A stretch of 64,000 bases of DNA from an uncultured Micromonospora sp. (GCA_937951935.1 CALGAM010000250.1:1-64000), one strand, 5' to 3'; shown: positions 52,517 through 61,327, counted from the first letter of the stretch. A program made the numbers and translations. The notes: a model not told the origin generated them from the sequence alone.

Positions 52517-53067
52517 CCGTCGTCGAGGTGCTGACCCCGCTGTTCCTGCTGGTGGCCTTCGGCGCGGTGGTACCGGTCGTGCCCACCGGCGCGGCGGTCA
52601 GCGCGGCGGCCGCGCTCGCCTTCCACCAGCAGGCGCCGGCCGTGGTCGCGGTGATCCTGACCGGGGCGGCGGCCGCCTACCTGGGCGACGCCGTCACCTA
52701 CCTGGCCTGCCGTCTCGGCGGTGAGCAGCTGGCCCGCCGCCTACGGTGGATCCGCGGCGGGCAACGGCTCGACAACCTCGTCGCGCGGCTGCGGGCGCGG
52801 GCGGTACCGGTGCTGCTGGTCTCGCGGCTGCTGCCCGGCGGGCGGGTGCCGGTGCTGCTCACCGTCGCGCTGATCGGCATGGACTGGCGGCGCCTCGCGC
52901 TGGCGAACGTGCCGGCCTGCACCCTGTGGGCCGGGGTGTACGCCGCCGTCGGCGTGCTCGGCGGGGCGATCTCCGTCGAGCCCTGGCAGGGGGTGCTGGT
53001 CGCGGTGGTCCTGGTGGTCGCGGTCACGCAGCTGGCCGACCTCGTCCGGCGCCGCAGCCGGGTCTGA
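52513..53067 (+). CDS. DedA-family membrane protein
   Basis: 184 residues with four to five hydrophobic segments. DedA/SNARE-associated features: an early TGAAVSAAAAL re-entrant region, AAAYLGDAVTYLACRLGG (equivalent of the GxxxGDxxxYxxGRxxG motif) and the Arg-containing VLLVSRLLPGGRVPVLLTVALIGM. Such proteins are lipid scramblases or flippase-like transporters. GTG 52513 is coupled to the preceding gene. The convergent phosphodiesterase open frame runs 327 bp into its antisense strand. Confidence 0.85.
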   Translation: MTVVEVLTPLFLLVAFGAVVPVVPTGAAVSAAAALAFHQQAPAVVAVILTGAAAAYLGDAVTYLACRLGGEQLARRLRWIRGGQRLDNLVARLRARAVPVLLVSRLLPGGRVPVLLTVALIGMDWRRLALANVPACTLWAGVYAAVGVLGGAISVEPWQGVLVAVVLVVAVTQLADLVRRRSRV

Positions 53068-55311
53068 GCGGCGCAGACCGAGCATCCGCAGCCAGGCGGT
53101 GAGCTGGCGGTACAGGCTGTCCGGCCCGACCAGCGGAGCCTCGGTGACCGGCCAGTCGGCGGGATGGACCAGGACGGCGTCGTTCTGCCACCCGCCCAAC
53201 CCGCCGTGGCTGCCGACCAGCTCCTCGAAGGCGGCGACGTCCTCGGTGCCGGGGTCGAAGGCGCTGAGCAGGACGAGGTCGCCGACGTGCGCCATCCCCT
53301 GGTGGCGCAACAGGTCGGCGCGGGCGTGCGGGCCGTAGCCGCGCAGCGGGTCCGTGCCGGTGACCAGGCCGTCCCGCAACCGGTGCTCGCCGTCGCCGCC
53401 GATCGCGACCGGCCCGTCCTCGTCGTCCACGACGACCACGCCGATGCCGGGGTGGGCGGCGAGCCCGGCCAGCAGACCGGGGTAGGCGGCGTCGATCTCC
53501 GCGCGGGTGAGCTTGCCGGAGTGGGCGGGCAGGTAGACCATCGCCAGGTTGCCCGAGGCGACCACGACGGCGCTCTCCGGGTCGGCGGCCGGGTCCGTCC
53601 GCTCGTCGGCGGGCGTGGGCGGCACGCCGTGCCGGGCCCGTGCCCCGGCCAGGACCCGGGGCGTCGCGGGCCAGGGCAGGATCCGGCCGGCCAGCTCGGC
53701 GGGTACCGTGTGCACGGCCGGCCGGGTGTCGACCGGCGTGGCCGGCGTGGCGGCGGCCCGCCCGGCCGGGTCCACGGCGGGTGCGGTGGCGGCGCGGGCG
53801 GCCGCGTCCACGGACGGTGCGGGAGCGCCGTACGTGACCGTGTCAACGGCGGCGGGTGCCGCGACGGCCGGGGCGGCCACGGCGGCGTGGGCCGCGGCGG
53901 CGCGCCCGGAGCGGATCAGCCGGTGGACGACCTCGGTCAGCGGCTCGCCGAACTGCTGCTGGAACGTGGCACCCTGACTCTGCCCGTGGTCGGAGAGGAC
54001 GACCAGGTGGTACCGGCGGGCCGCCTCGGCGGAGAGCCGCTCGACGACGCCGAGCACCTGGTCGAGCCGCTCGAGCGCGTGCAGCGCCTCGGGGCGGGCC
54101 GGCCCGGCGTGGTGGGCGACCTCGTCGTAGTCCACGAAGTCGCAGAAGATCACCGGGGTGCCGAGTGCCATCTGCTCGGCGATCAGGGTGACGTTCACGT
54201 CACGCAGGATGCCGGTGAGCGGACGCAGCGCCAGGAACGCACCGGTACGTTCGATCCGTGGCTGGACGTCACGCAGTCGCTGTGCCCGCGCCTGGTACAG
54301 CTCGCGCAGCAGGCCGCCGATCCCCAGCACGATCGCCCGGGTGAGGCCGTACGGGCTGGTCATGAAGGCCGCGTAGCCCCGGGCGGAGCGGCCCGGCAGG
54401 GCGGCGCGGCTGACCGTGAACAGGGCGGAGGGCGCGTCGCCGGTGAAGACGTTGCTGATGCTGGTCCCGCCGTCGCGGAGCAGACCGTCCCCGGTCGACA
54501 GCCGGCGCTCGACGTCGGCGGCGTCGCGGGGCCGACTGACCACCACCAGCCGGCCGGTCTGCTTCTCGTACCAGCGGAAGGCGGGCACGTTGCGGGTGTC
54601 GCCGTAGAGGATGCCCGCCTGCGCCGCCGGGGTCGTGGCGGGCAGGCCGGTGTGCCAGGAGGTCATCCGGTGGCTGCGGGTCCGCAGCCACCGGCCCAGG
54701 TTGGGCAGGTTGCCGGCCTGCACCGCCCAGCGCAGCAGCGGCGCGGAGACCCCGTCGAGCTGGATGACGAGAAGCCCGTCGCCCGTGACCGCGTCCGGCC
54801 GGGCGGCACGCCGCCGCACCTTGCGCATCAGCCGGCGGTTCTCGTTGACGAAGGCGTCGTCGGTGCCGGCGTCGATCAGCCAGTTGACGATCGCGGCGAG
54901 CGCCACCGCGGTCCAGGAGGCGGCGACCGCGGCCGGCAGCCCGGACAGGTGGGCCTGGGGCGCCAGCCGCAGCGCGACGTAGAAGACGATCGTCTGCACG
55001 CTGGCGCCCATGATCAGCACGGCCAGCCCGCCGAGCACCGAGGCCAGGGCGAGCAGGAGCGGGCGCAGCAGTGCCCCGACGCAGGCGACCAGGACGACCA
55101 GCCAGAGCACGGCGGTGACCCCGTCGGCGTTCACGCCGGGCAACAGCCAGAGGGTGCCGGCCAGCACGAGGAACGAGGTGACCAGACTGCGGACCAGTTC
55201 GCGCAGCCGGGCCACGGTCGGCCGCCAGGCGCGCAGTTCGCTGAGTACCAGCCGGCCGCGCCGGGGCGGGGACCCGGTCGACGCAGGCGGCGAATCGTCG
55301 CGGGCGGTCAT
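52741..55311 (-). CDS. Membrane alkaline-phosphatase-superfamily phosphodiesterase
   Basis: 856 residues as read. N-terminal membrane domain of about four segments (40-165, phage-holin-4-like). Catalytic domain of the type I phosphodiesterase/nucleotide pyrophosphatase group: metal Asp in VIQLDGVSAPLL (about 185), nucleophile Thr region LPATTPAAQAGILYG, IFCDFVDYDEVAHHAGP and VLSDHGQS (about 443). An Ala/Pro-rich insert of about 70 residues (470-540) splits it from the last third. Family members should end near TAWLRMLGLR (about 750); here the frame stays open for a further 105 residues, antisense to the DedA gene, with Asp/Gln/His/Arg-rich shadow composition. A lost stop or a frameshift is possible. 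ATG 55311 precedes the membrane domain. Confidence 0.85.
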   Translation of the reverse strand: MTARDDSPPASTGSPPRRGRLVLSELRAWRPTVARLRELVRSLVTSFLVLAGTLWLLPGVNADGVTAVLWLVVLVACVGALLRPLLLALASVLGGLAVLIMGASVQTIVFYVALRLAPQAHLSGLPAAVAASWTAVALAAIVNWLIDAGTDDAFVNENRRLMRKVRRRAARPDAVTGDGLLVIQLDGVSAPLLRWAVQAGNLPNLGRWLRTRSHRMTSWHTGLPATTPAAQAGILYGDTRNVPAFRWYEKQTGRLVVVSRPRDAADVERRLSTGDGLLRDGGTSISNVFTGDAPSALFTVSRAALPGRSARGYAAFMTSPYGLTRAIVLGIGGLLRELYQARAQRLRDVQPRIERTGAFLALRPLTGILRDVNVTLIAEQMALGTPVIFCDFVDYDEVAHHAGPARPEALHALERLDQVLGVVERLSAEAARRYHLVVLSDHGQSQGATFQQQFGEPLTEVVHRLIRSGRAAAAHAAVAAPAVAAPAAVDTVTYGAPAPSVDAAARAATAPAVDPAGRAAATPATPVDTRPAVHTVPAELAGRILPWPATPRVLAGARARHGVPPTPADERTDPAADPESAVVVASGNLAMVYLPAHSGKLTRAEIDAAYPGLLAGLAAHPGIGVVVVDDEDGPVAIGGDGEHRLRDGLVTGTDPLRGYGPHARADLLRHQGMAHVGDLVLLSAFDPGTEDVAAFEELVGSHGGLGGWQNDAVLVHPADWPVTEAPLVGPDSLYRQLTAWLRMLGLRRSDPAAAPDEVGQLRDRDHQDHRDQHPLPGLDGDRPAEHADGGVHPGPQGAGRHVRQREAPPVHADQRDGEQHRHPPAGQQPRDQQHRYRPRPQPRDEVVEPLPAADPP

Positions 55312-55449
55312 CGCCCCACAGTGGCACACGGGCGCCTCCCGGGAGCCCGTCACCGGCCGTGGTTGTGGCAGGTGTGACCATGCCAATAGGCGCCGGCGGG
55401 GAAACCTCGCCCGTCGCCACCGCCCCGGATGCTGGTTGACTCTCCTGCC

Positions 55450-57186
55450 ATGACCGACCGTCACCCCCTCACCGACGGGATCGGGCCGGCCGGTGCCGCG
55501 GCCGACCGTGCGACAGCGACAGACGGAGAACCGGGCCGCGACGTGCCCGCCGGCGCGCAGGCCGGTGGCGGGCTGCTCTGCCAGCCGTACCTGCTGGATC
55601 CGGACGCCACGGGCGTGTACGTCGTCTGGCACACCGAGACGCCCGGAACCACCCAGGTGGTCCTGGTCGGCACCGCCGTGGCGGCGATGACCGGGCCGGA
55701 GGCCCGGGACGCGGCGACCGCCGCCGGGGCCGGCGGCGCCGGCTGGCGACGGTTCACCGCGCAGACCCACCGGCTGACCCGGACCCGGGAGGACGCCGAC
55801 TCACGGGTACCGGGCCGCACCTACTCCCAGGTGACACCCCGCCCGGTGTACCGGCACCTCGCCCGGGTCACCGGGCTGGCGCCCGGCCGGACGCCGTACC
55901 GGGTGGTGTCCATCGACGAGCAGGGCCGGCCGACGGTGACGCCGACGTACTCGCTCGCCCCGGCGGTGCCGCCCGGTCGGGGCGTACGACTGCTGCTGAC
56001 CAGCGACCACCAGTTGCTGCGGATGACACCGGCCAACCTGGCCAAGGTCGCCGAGACCGTCGGCGTGCGCCTCGACGGCGTGCTAATGGCCGGCGACATG
56101 GTCAACGTGCCGGACCGGGCCAGCGAGTGGTTCGACAGCACCGCCGGCCCGGCCTTCTTCGCCGCGATGACCGGGCGGGCGGCCACGACGATCGCCGGCC
56201 GAACCTACCGGGGTGCGCCGCTGCTGCAGCACACCCCGCTCTTCCCGGCGATCGGCAACCACGAGGTGATGGGGCGCTGGTCGGCGACGGCGAGCCTGAC
56301 CAGCCAGTTCAACCACCCGCAGCCCGCGCACTGGGACGTGACGACCTACGAGGAGCTGTTCCCGTACCCGCGCAGCGAGTCCGGCGGGCCCCGCTGGTGG
56401 TCACGGACGATCGGCGACGTCCACGTGGTCGCGCTGTTCGTCACCGGCGTCTGGCGGCCACACACCACGGACGGGCCCGGCACGTTCACCGAGGGCGCGG
56501 CGGACCTGGCACACCCGGAACGCTGGGGCCACGGCCGGTTCATCTTCACCCCGGTGCACCGGGGATCGGAACAGTACCGCTGGCTGGAGCAGGAGCTGAC
56601 CTCCGAGGCGGCCCGCGCGGCCCGGTTCCGGGTGGTGATGTTCCACCACTCCAGCCACGGGCTCGGGGACAACGCGACGCCCGCGTTCACCGACCCGGTC
56701 CAGCTCGTCGAACGCGACCCGCGGACCGGCGCGGTCACCGCCGTCCGGTACGTCTACCCGCTCGCCGAGGACCACGTCCTGCGCGACCTGGAGCCGCTCT
56801 TCTCCGCCACCGGTGTGCACCTGGTGCACACCGGTCACACCCACCTGTGGAACCGGTTCCGCAACCCGGCCGGGGTGAACTGGCTGGAGACCTCGAACGT
56901 CGGCAACAGCTACGGCGCGTACGACGTGACGTCCGGGTTGTCCCGGTCGCTGCCGGACGGCCCGGACCACGTCCGGCAGGGTGACCCGGGCGGGCTGCGG
57001 CCGATCGTGCCGACGATCGCGCCGCTGACGGACGCGACGGGTGCGCCGCTGCCGTACGTCGCCAGCAACGACATCACGGTGTTCTCGATCCTGGACTCGG
57101 CGGCGGGGGTGGTCCGGTCGTACCGGTTCGACGCCCGGGAGCCGGACTCGCCGGTGCTGCTGTTCGACGAGTTTCCGTTGGCGTGA
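55450..57186 (+). CDS. Calcineurin-like metallophosphoesterase
   Basis: 578 residues, no signal peptide. An N-terminal Fn3-like region (about 40-180; WHTETPGTTQVVLVG ... HLARVTGLAPGRTPYRVVSID) is typical of purple-acid-phosphatase relatives. The metal motifs are complete: TSDHQLL, MAGDMVN, AIGNHEV, MFHHSSHG and HTGHTHLWNR. It is a different branch from the secreted phosphatase at 31337. It is divergent from the membrane phosphodiesterase gene (138-bp gap) and terminated by two tandem hairpins. Substrate unknown. Confidence 0.86.
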   Translation: MTDRHPLTDGIGPAGAAADRATATDGEPGRDVPAGAQAGGGLLCQPYLLDPDATGVYVVWHTETPGTTQVVLVGTAVAAMTGPEARDAATAAGAGGAGWRRFTAQTHRLTRTREDADSRVPGRTYSQVTPRPVYRHLARVTGLAPGRTPYRVVSIDEQGRPTVTPTYSLAPAVPPGRGVRLLLTSDHQLLRMTPANLAKVAETVGVRLDGVLMAGDMVNVPDRASEWFDSTAGPAFFAAMTGRAATTIAGRTYRGAPLLQHTPLFPAIGNHEVMGRWSATASLTSQFNHPQPAHWDVTTYEELFPYPRSESGGPRWWSRTIGDVHVVALFVTGVWRPHTTDGPGTFTEGAADLAHPERWGHGRFIFTPVHRGSEQYRWLEQELTSEAARAARFRVVMFHHSSHGLGDNATPAFTDPVQLVERDPRTGAVTAVRYVYPLAEDHVLRDLEPLFSATGVHLVHTGHTHLWNRFRNPAGVNWLETSNVGNSYGAYDVTSGLSRSLPDGPDHVRQGDPGGLRPIVPTIAPLTDATGAPLPYVASNDITVFSILDSAAGVVRSYRFDAREPDSPVLLFDEFPLA

Positions 57187-57209
57187 GCGTGTCCGTCGGC
57201 ATCGGCGTT

Positions 57210-57239
57210 CCCGTCGGCGTGGCGCGCCACGCCGACGGG
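57210..57239. terminator. Perfect 30-bp palindrome (terminator 1 of 2)
   Basis: Positions 57210-57239 are a perfect palindrome centred on GGCGCGCC. It lies 24 bp after the phosphoesterase stop. Confidence 0.7.
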
Positions 57240-57267
57240 TCCGGCCCGGCCCGACGGCCGCGGCCCG

Positions 57268-57304
57268 CGGTCGGCGGCCGCAGACGGGCTGCGGCCGCCG
57301 ACCG
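57268..57304. terminator. 16-bp stem with 5-nt loop (terminator 2 of 2)
   Basis: Arms 57268-57283 and 57289-57304 are perfectly complementary around loop ACGGG. It ends 17 bp from the stop of the convergent 90-residue gene. Confidence 0.75.
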
Positions 57305-57321
57305 GCGTCACCGGCCGCGGT

Positions 57322-57594
57322 TCAGTCCGGCGGCTCCGGCGGGGTCACCGTCTGACCGGAGTCGCGCCGCTCCAGGAACGAGTCGGGCGCCGCCGACGCC
57401 TCGGCGATCTGCCGGTCGACCGTGCTCGTGCGCGGGTCGGACTCGGCCAGCGCCGCCGAGCCCGCCTCCCGGGTGTCGGATTCGGCCAGGATCGCCGCCG
57501 CCTGCGCCCGCGGATCCTCGCTCGTGGCGGAACGTTCCTCCGGCAACAGGTGGTCGGCCCGGCGGTCGATCCGGTCACCGTGCTGTTCGCTCAT
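57322..57594 (-). CDS. Small hydrophilic protein of unknown function
   Basis: 90 residues, highly charged, no membrane segment. A duplicated motif AAILAESDTREAG / AALAESDPRTS is visible in the middle, and the C-terminus is Pro-rich (TPPEPPD). It is likely unstructured or helical. ATG 57594 follows the smpB stop by 29 bp, so it is probably co-transcribed with smpB. I do not recognise the family. Confidence 0.6.
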   Translation of the reverse strand: MSEQHGDRIDRRADHLLPEERSATSEDPRAQAAAILAESDTREAGSAALAESDPRTSTVDRQIAEASAAPDSFLERRDSGQTVTPPEPPD

Positions 57595-57623
57595 GCCGAA
57601 CCCATACCCACCAGCACCGCCGG

Positions 57624-58097
57624 TCACGCCGGCCGGGGGACGGACCAGTCGTCCCGGCGGATCCCCTTCAGGTGCCGGCCCAGCTCCCGGGCGATCTCCC
57701 GGTTCGCGTCCCGCTCGGCCAGGGCCTGCCGCTTGTCGTACAACCGCCTGCCCCGGGCGATGCCCAGCTCGACCTTCGCCCACCCGTCGGAGAAGTACAC
57801 CGAGAGGGGCACCAGCGTCAGACCGGGCTCCCGCACCCGGCTCAGAATCCGGTCGATCTCCGCCCGTCGCAGCAGCAGCTTCCGCATCCGGCGCGGCTGG
57901 TGGTTGGTCCACGTCCCGTACGCGTACTCCGCGATGTGCAGCCCGTACAACCAGATCTCGCCGTCCCGATCCTGGGCGAACGCGTCGACCAGCGAGACAT
58001 GCCCGGCCCGCAGCGACTTCACCTCGGTGCCGCGCAGCACGATCCCCGCCTCGTAGGTCTTGAGGATCGTGTAGTCGTGCCGGGCCTTCCGGTTCAC
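57624..58097 (-). CDS. smpB: SsrA-binding protein SmpB
   Basis: 157 residues from GTG 58097. Unmistakable family motifs: NRKARHDYTI, TYEAGIVLRGTEVKSLRAG, VSLVDAF, GEIWLYGLHIAEYAYGTWTNH, RKLLLRRAEIDRI, LVPLSVYFSDGWAKVELGIARGRRLYDKRQALAERD and a basic end. It binds tmRNA and stalled ribosomes. The N-terminus is ambiguous: a strong Shine-Dalgarno GGGGAGGGAG (58136-58145) is followed by GTC (58131-58133), in frame but not a normal start; GTG 58151 lies before that site and GTG 58097 well after it. Usual neighbours (ftsEX, ssrA) are absent here, so it may be a second copy. Confidence 0.92.
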   Translation of the reverse strand: MNRKARHDYTILKTYEAGIVLRGTEVKSLRAGHVSLVDAFAQDRDGEIWLYGLHIAEYAYGTWTNHQPRRMRKLLLRRAEIDRILSRVREPGLTLVPLSVYFSDGWAKVELGIARGRRLYDKRQALAERDANREIARELGRHLKGIRRDDWSVPRPA

Positions 58098-58306
58098 GGC
58101 GACGACCTGCCGGCTGTGTCGTCTGGACGTGACGGCTCCCTCCCCGCCCACCCACCGACGAACGGGCGGGCCCTGCACGCGACCAACTCCACGCCGCCCG
58201 AACCCGCCACCCCACCCTGGCCTGGCGGCCGACGGGCCGGCTGGCGCGGACCACCAGCACCTGTGACAGGGGCGTACGATACCCGACCCCGCGGCGACAC
58301 CGCTGG

Positions 58307-58591
58307 TCACGACCTCTGTCTCGGGTGGCAGCGGCGTAGTGCCACGGTGAGTGCTCGTTCACCGACGCTCGTCAGCACGATGGTCGTCGCGCGCTGGTGT
58401 GGAACCAGTTCGACCAGCCGCAGGCTCAACAGCAGGTTGATCGTGTCGCGGACGGCGGTCTCCTTGACGCTGGCGTGCATCGCCAGCGCGTCGGTCAGGG
58501 TGCGGACCGTCCAGTGCCGTCCGGGCTGCTCCACCAGGGCCTGGTAGATGCGTCGGCGGGCCGAGGTCGGTCGTTTGACGGCGGTCGACAT
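58307..58591 (-). CDS. Small winged-helix-like DNA-binding protein
   Basis: 94 residues. TSARRRIYQALVEQPGRHWTVRTLTDAL ... VKETAVRDTINLLLSLRLVELVPHQ reads as three helices plus a wing, as in small MarR/DeoR-like wHTH proteins; there is no effector domain. ATG 58591 shares its A with the upstream stop (TGATG), so it is coupled to the Cys-rich protein gene. It might regulate this cluster; inference only. Confidence 0.65.
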   Translation of the reverse strand: MSTAVKRPTSARRRIYQALVEQPGRHWTVRTLTDALAMHASVKETAVRDTINLLLSLRLVELVPHQRATTIVLTSVGERALTVALRRCHPRQRS

Positions 58592-58911
58592 CACCGTACT
58601 CCGGGCTGTGTGACGGGCGCGGTGCCGAGCACCGCGATGGCCTGCCGGGCACGCGGGCACGGCGCCCAGCAGAAGTGGGCCAGGTACGCGCAGCCGGCGC
58701 AGAGTCCGTCGTCGTCGGCGACGTGCACCGCGAGGATGACGTGTGCCTGGTCCGGGTCGAGCGTGTCGGTGGTGGGCGACGTGCCGCCGGTGAGGGTCGT
58801 GCCGCCGGGGATGCCGTCGGCCGCGGGCGCGCCCCGGGGCGGGCGGATGGTGGTGCGGGCCGCCTGTCCCGTGTGGTCGGCGCAGCCCGGCACGGTGTCC
58901 GTCGCTGGCAT
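58591..58911 (-). CDS. Small Cys-rich (zinc-ribbon-like) protein, unknown
   Basis: 106 residues. The N-terminal half is Pro/Thr/Gly-rich. The C-terminal part has four Cys in DGLCAGCAYLAHFCWAPCPRA, a C-x2-C-x7-C-x3-C spacing that could hold a metal. ATG 58911 has AAGGACGG upstream. Its stop overlaps the wHTH start by 1 bp. I cannot assign a family. Confidence 0.6.
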   Translation of the reverse strand: MPATDTVPGCADHTGQAARTTIRPPRGAPAADGIPGGTTLTGGTSPTTDTLDPDQAHVILAVHVADDDGLCAGCAYLAHFCWAPCPRARQAIAVLGTAPVTQPGVR

Positions 58912-58990
58912 GGTCCGTCCTTCGCTGGAGGCTTGGCGTCTGGGGAACGTGCGGTCGGCGTACCGGTCGGTGCCGGCACGGACGGGGTGT

Positions 58991-59845
58991 TCAGAGGTGG
59001 ACGGTGCAGACGACCGGCCGGTGGGGTGAGGCGGCCCGGGTGTGGCTGTCGTCGACGACGTGGTGTCCGATGACCCGGGCGCTGAGCGGCTGTGGCGGTG
59101 GTGCGTGGCCACGGCGCCACAGCCAGCGGTCCATGCGTTGTCCGTCGACGGTGGGGATGAGCGGGCGACCGTACATGACGGCGACGTCGACGAACTCCCG
59201 GGACGCGAGGAGGGCGTCCAGGGAACGGTCCGCGAGGGTGTCCTGTCCCGGCCCCGGGGCGGGTTCGGGGTCGTGGTAGGTGCCGTCGGGTCGCTGGCGG
59301 CTGGCGGGGGTGGTGAAGGCGCCGGCCAGCCACACCTCGTGGTGAGGGTTGGCGGTGAGTGCGGTGCTGATGATGTCGGCCTCGTACCGGAACCGGTGGC
59401 GTTCGACGTGCGGCGGGGGTGCCTGGTAGGTGGCGACGGTGAGCCGCCGGCCGCCGACGCGGACGGTGAGCCAGGCGAGGCTGTGCCACAGGACGCCGTG
59501 CGTGATCGTGCCCCAGGTGGCGGTTTCCGGGCTGACGTCCGGGCTCCACATGATGCCGACGGCGTTGTCGTGCCGGCCGGCCGCCACGGCGGCGACGCCG
59601 CGGTGCGGGCTGGCGCCGGTGTCGCAGCACAGCCTGGTCGCGGCGGCGAGGTGGCGCAGGGTGTCGGCGGCGGCACGCGTACCGGTGGCGGCGAGGCCCT
59701 GCACCGCGACGACCGCCGGCGTGTCCTCGGCGGCCAGGAGGGCGCGGAGGACGCGGGCGATCCGGGCGGCCCGGTCGTCGCGGTCGTGATGGCCCGGCGG
59801 ACGGTAGCCGTCGGTGTGGTAGCTGATCAGTCGGAGACGGGTCAC
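58991..59845 (-). CDS. Endonuclease/exonuclease/phosphatase-like protein without catalytic residues
   Basis: 284 residues. The strand order follows the EEP fold: LRLISYHTDG, AVVAVQGLA, HDNAVGIMWSP, HSLAWLTVRVGGRRLTVATYQAP, EVWLAGAFT, DVAVMYG, RMDRWLWRRG and HTRAASPHRPVVCTV. In active EEP enzymes the corresponding motifs are LQE, GDFN and SDHxPV. Here they read VQG, GAFT and SPHRPV, so the metal-binding Glu and both Asp positions are replaced. It is probably a binding protein or an inactive relative. GTG 59845 overlaps the preceding stop (GTGA). The alignment is by eye. Confidence 0.6.
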   Translation of the reverse strand: MTRLRLISYHTDGYRPPGHHDRDDRAARIARVLRALLAAEDTPAVVAVQGLAATGTRAAADTLRHLAAATRLCCDTGASPHRGVAAVAAGRHDNAVGIMWSPDVSPETATWGTITHGVLWHSLAWLTVRVGGRRLTVATYQAPPPHVERHRFRYEADIISTALTANPHHEVWLAGAFTTPASRQRPDGTYHDPEPAPGPGQDTLADRSLDALLASREFVDVAVMYGRPLIPTVDGQRMDRWLWRRGHAPPPQPLSARVIGHHVVDDSHTRAASPHRPVVCTVHL

Positions 59846-60312
59846 GGTGTCACCGGTCCGGGCGGGTTGTCGAGGCTGGTGTGTCGAATCGGGGCGCAGG
59901 GTGCGGGAGCGTCGGTCGGCCTCCCGCCCGGCTCGGCCGGACGGCCGCGCCGGACGGGGGTGTGGTGGTCGGCGGTGGGTGCTGGGGTGCCGGTGGACGG
60001 GGGTTGGCGGGGTGTCGCGGTCGTGCCGGTGTGGCGGTCGCGGCGTGGGGAGGCGAGGGCGCTGGTCCGTACGACGTACCGGCCGGGTGTGGAATCGGTG
60101 ACGTCGGTGCGGACAGCCCACACGTGTAGCCACTCGATGCCGGGAATCCGGTAGGCGCCCCGCCAGACCTCCAGGATCTGCAGCGTGATCGGCCCGGTGC
60201 CGTCGAGGTAGTCCGCCTCGTCGAGGCGGATCACGGTGCCGGGCTCGGGCAGTTCCACGTCGGCACGCGTGATCAGGATCCTGCGTGCCGTGGCGGCCAT
60301 CGTCCCGGTCAC
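59842..60312 (-). CDS. Unknown small protein in a coupled gene chain
   Basis: 156 residues. An ordered N-terminal domain (about 1-85: ILITRADVELPEPGTVIRL, GPITLQILEVWRG, IEWLHVWAVRTDV) is followed by a Pro/Thr/Arg-rich tail. GTG 60312 has an ideal Shine-Dalgarno GGAGGTGA 6 nt upstream and overlaps the stop of a 40-codon open frame. Its own stop overlaps the next start. Function unknown. Confidence 0.6.
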   Translation of the reverse strand: MTGTMAATARRILITRADVELPEPGTVIRLDEADYLDGTGPITLQILEVWRGAYRIPGIEWLHVWAVRTDVTDSTPGRYVVRTSALASPRRDRHTGTTATPRQPPSTGTPAPTADHHTPVRRGRPAEPGGRPTDAPAPCAPIRHTSLDNPPGPVTP

Positions 60313-60431
60313 CTGTCACCTCCGGCCGGTGTGGACCGGCGGACACGCGATCCTCCGCCGCGAGACCAGCAGCCGGCGACGGGGGCGGAGGTGGGGATCC
60401 GGCTTACGAGGGCACGGATGGTGGGTGGCAC
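60309..60431 (-). CDS. Possible 40-residue leader or small protein
   Basis: GTG 60431 through TGA at 60309 encodes 40 residues (starts V-P-P-T-I-R-A-L-V). GGAAAGGA lies about 10 nt upstream. The stop overlaps the following GTG start in the GTGA pattern used throughout this chain, which is the main reason to believe it. Basic and Ser/Gly-rich; no family. Confidence 0.35.
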   Translation of the reverse strand: MPPTIRALVSRIPTSAPVAGCWSRGGGSRVRRSTPAGGDR

Positions 60432-60523
60432 GGGATGACGGTCCTTTCCTGCTCCCGGTGGAACGTGGGGGACGCGGGGGTGCGGGGCGGCGTGGACGCG
60501 GTGGGCGCGCCGCCGCGCGGGGG

Positions 60524-61327
60524 CTACTCGGGCCGGTAGCCGATGGTGGAGAAGCAGGTGTTGCCGAGGATCCGCGTCTGCGGATTGGTCAGGATGCGGG
60601 CCAGCTTGTCGAGCTCGTGGGCGGTGAGACCGGCTTCGAGCAGCGGCTCGCGTAGTTCGGTGGCGACGGCTACCGGCAGCATGCAGCCGGCGGTGCCGCC
60701 GACCCACGACCGGGCGTGGGTCTCCACCTCGATGCCGGTGAGCCCGACGCTGATCATCGCGTCGGCGGTCGTCCACGCCCACGTGGTGTCGTGGCCGCGG
60801 CTGCGGAGCACCTCCAGAAGGGCCCGCTGGTAGCGGTGGTAGACGGCGGCGGCGTCGGGGACGGGTGAGGTGAGGACCCGACCCGGGCCCGGCCCCCAGT
60901 CCTCGATCACGACGCCCCCGCCGGGGGTGAGCGCGTCGGCGAGCGTGGCGAGCACGTCGAGACGGTTCGGCAGGTGGGCGAGCAGGCAGCGGGCGTGGAT
61001 CAGGTTGAACTCCGCTCGGCCGGGGGCGGGATCGCGGGTGACGTCACTGCACACGACCGTCACGCCGCGGTGCGGGGTGACGTGGCGCGGATCCTTGTCC
61101 GTGGCGATGACGTGTACGCCCTGGTCGGCGAGCCAGCGGGCTATCGAGCCGTTGCCGGCCCCGACCGACCACGCTCGCCGGTTGCGGACCATGGCGACCC
61201 GTCGCAGCTGCCTCATGCTGAACGGATCCCAGATGCTGGCCAGGTTGTCGAGGATCTGTTTGCTGGTCGGGCTGCCGTTGTCGAACGCGTATTCGCCGTA
61301 GCCGGGCTGCATCGGATGTGTCGTCAC
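60524..61327 (-). CDS. SAM-dependent methyltransferase (class I)
   Basis: 267 residues. SAM site AWSVGAGNGSIARWLADQG (about 52-70), acidic loop HVIATDKDP, VVCSDVTRDP, then NLIHARCLLAHLPNR and GGGVVIEDWGPG, all in the order of the Methyltransf_25/UbiE-like fold. Substrate unknown; the closest look is natural-product or O/N-methyltransferases. GTG 61327 is chosen because it overlaps an upstream stop as GTGA; ATG 61314 is the alternative. The C-terminal half is well ordered and complete. Confidence 0.85.
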   Translation of the reverse strand: MTTHPMQPGYGEYAFDNGSPTSKQILDNLASIWDPFSMRQLRRVAMVRNRRAWSVGAGNGSIARWLADQGVHVIATDKDPRHVTPHRGVTVVCSDVTRDPAPGRAEFNLIHARCLLAHLPNRLDVLATLADALTPGGGVVIEDWGPGPGRVLTSPVPDAAAVYHRYQRALLEVLRSRGHDTTWAWTTADAMISVGLTGIEVETHARSWVGGTAGCMLPVAVATELREPLLEAGLTAHELDKLARILTNPQTRILGNTCFSTIGYRPE

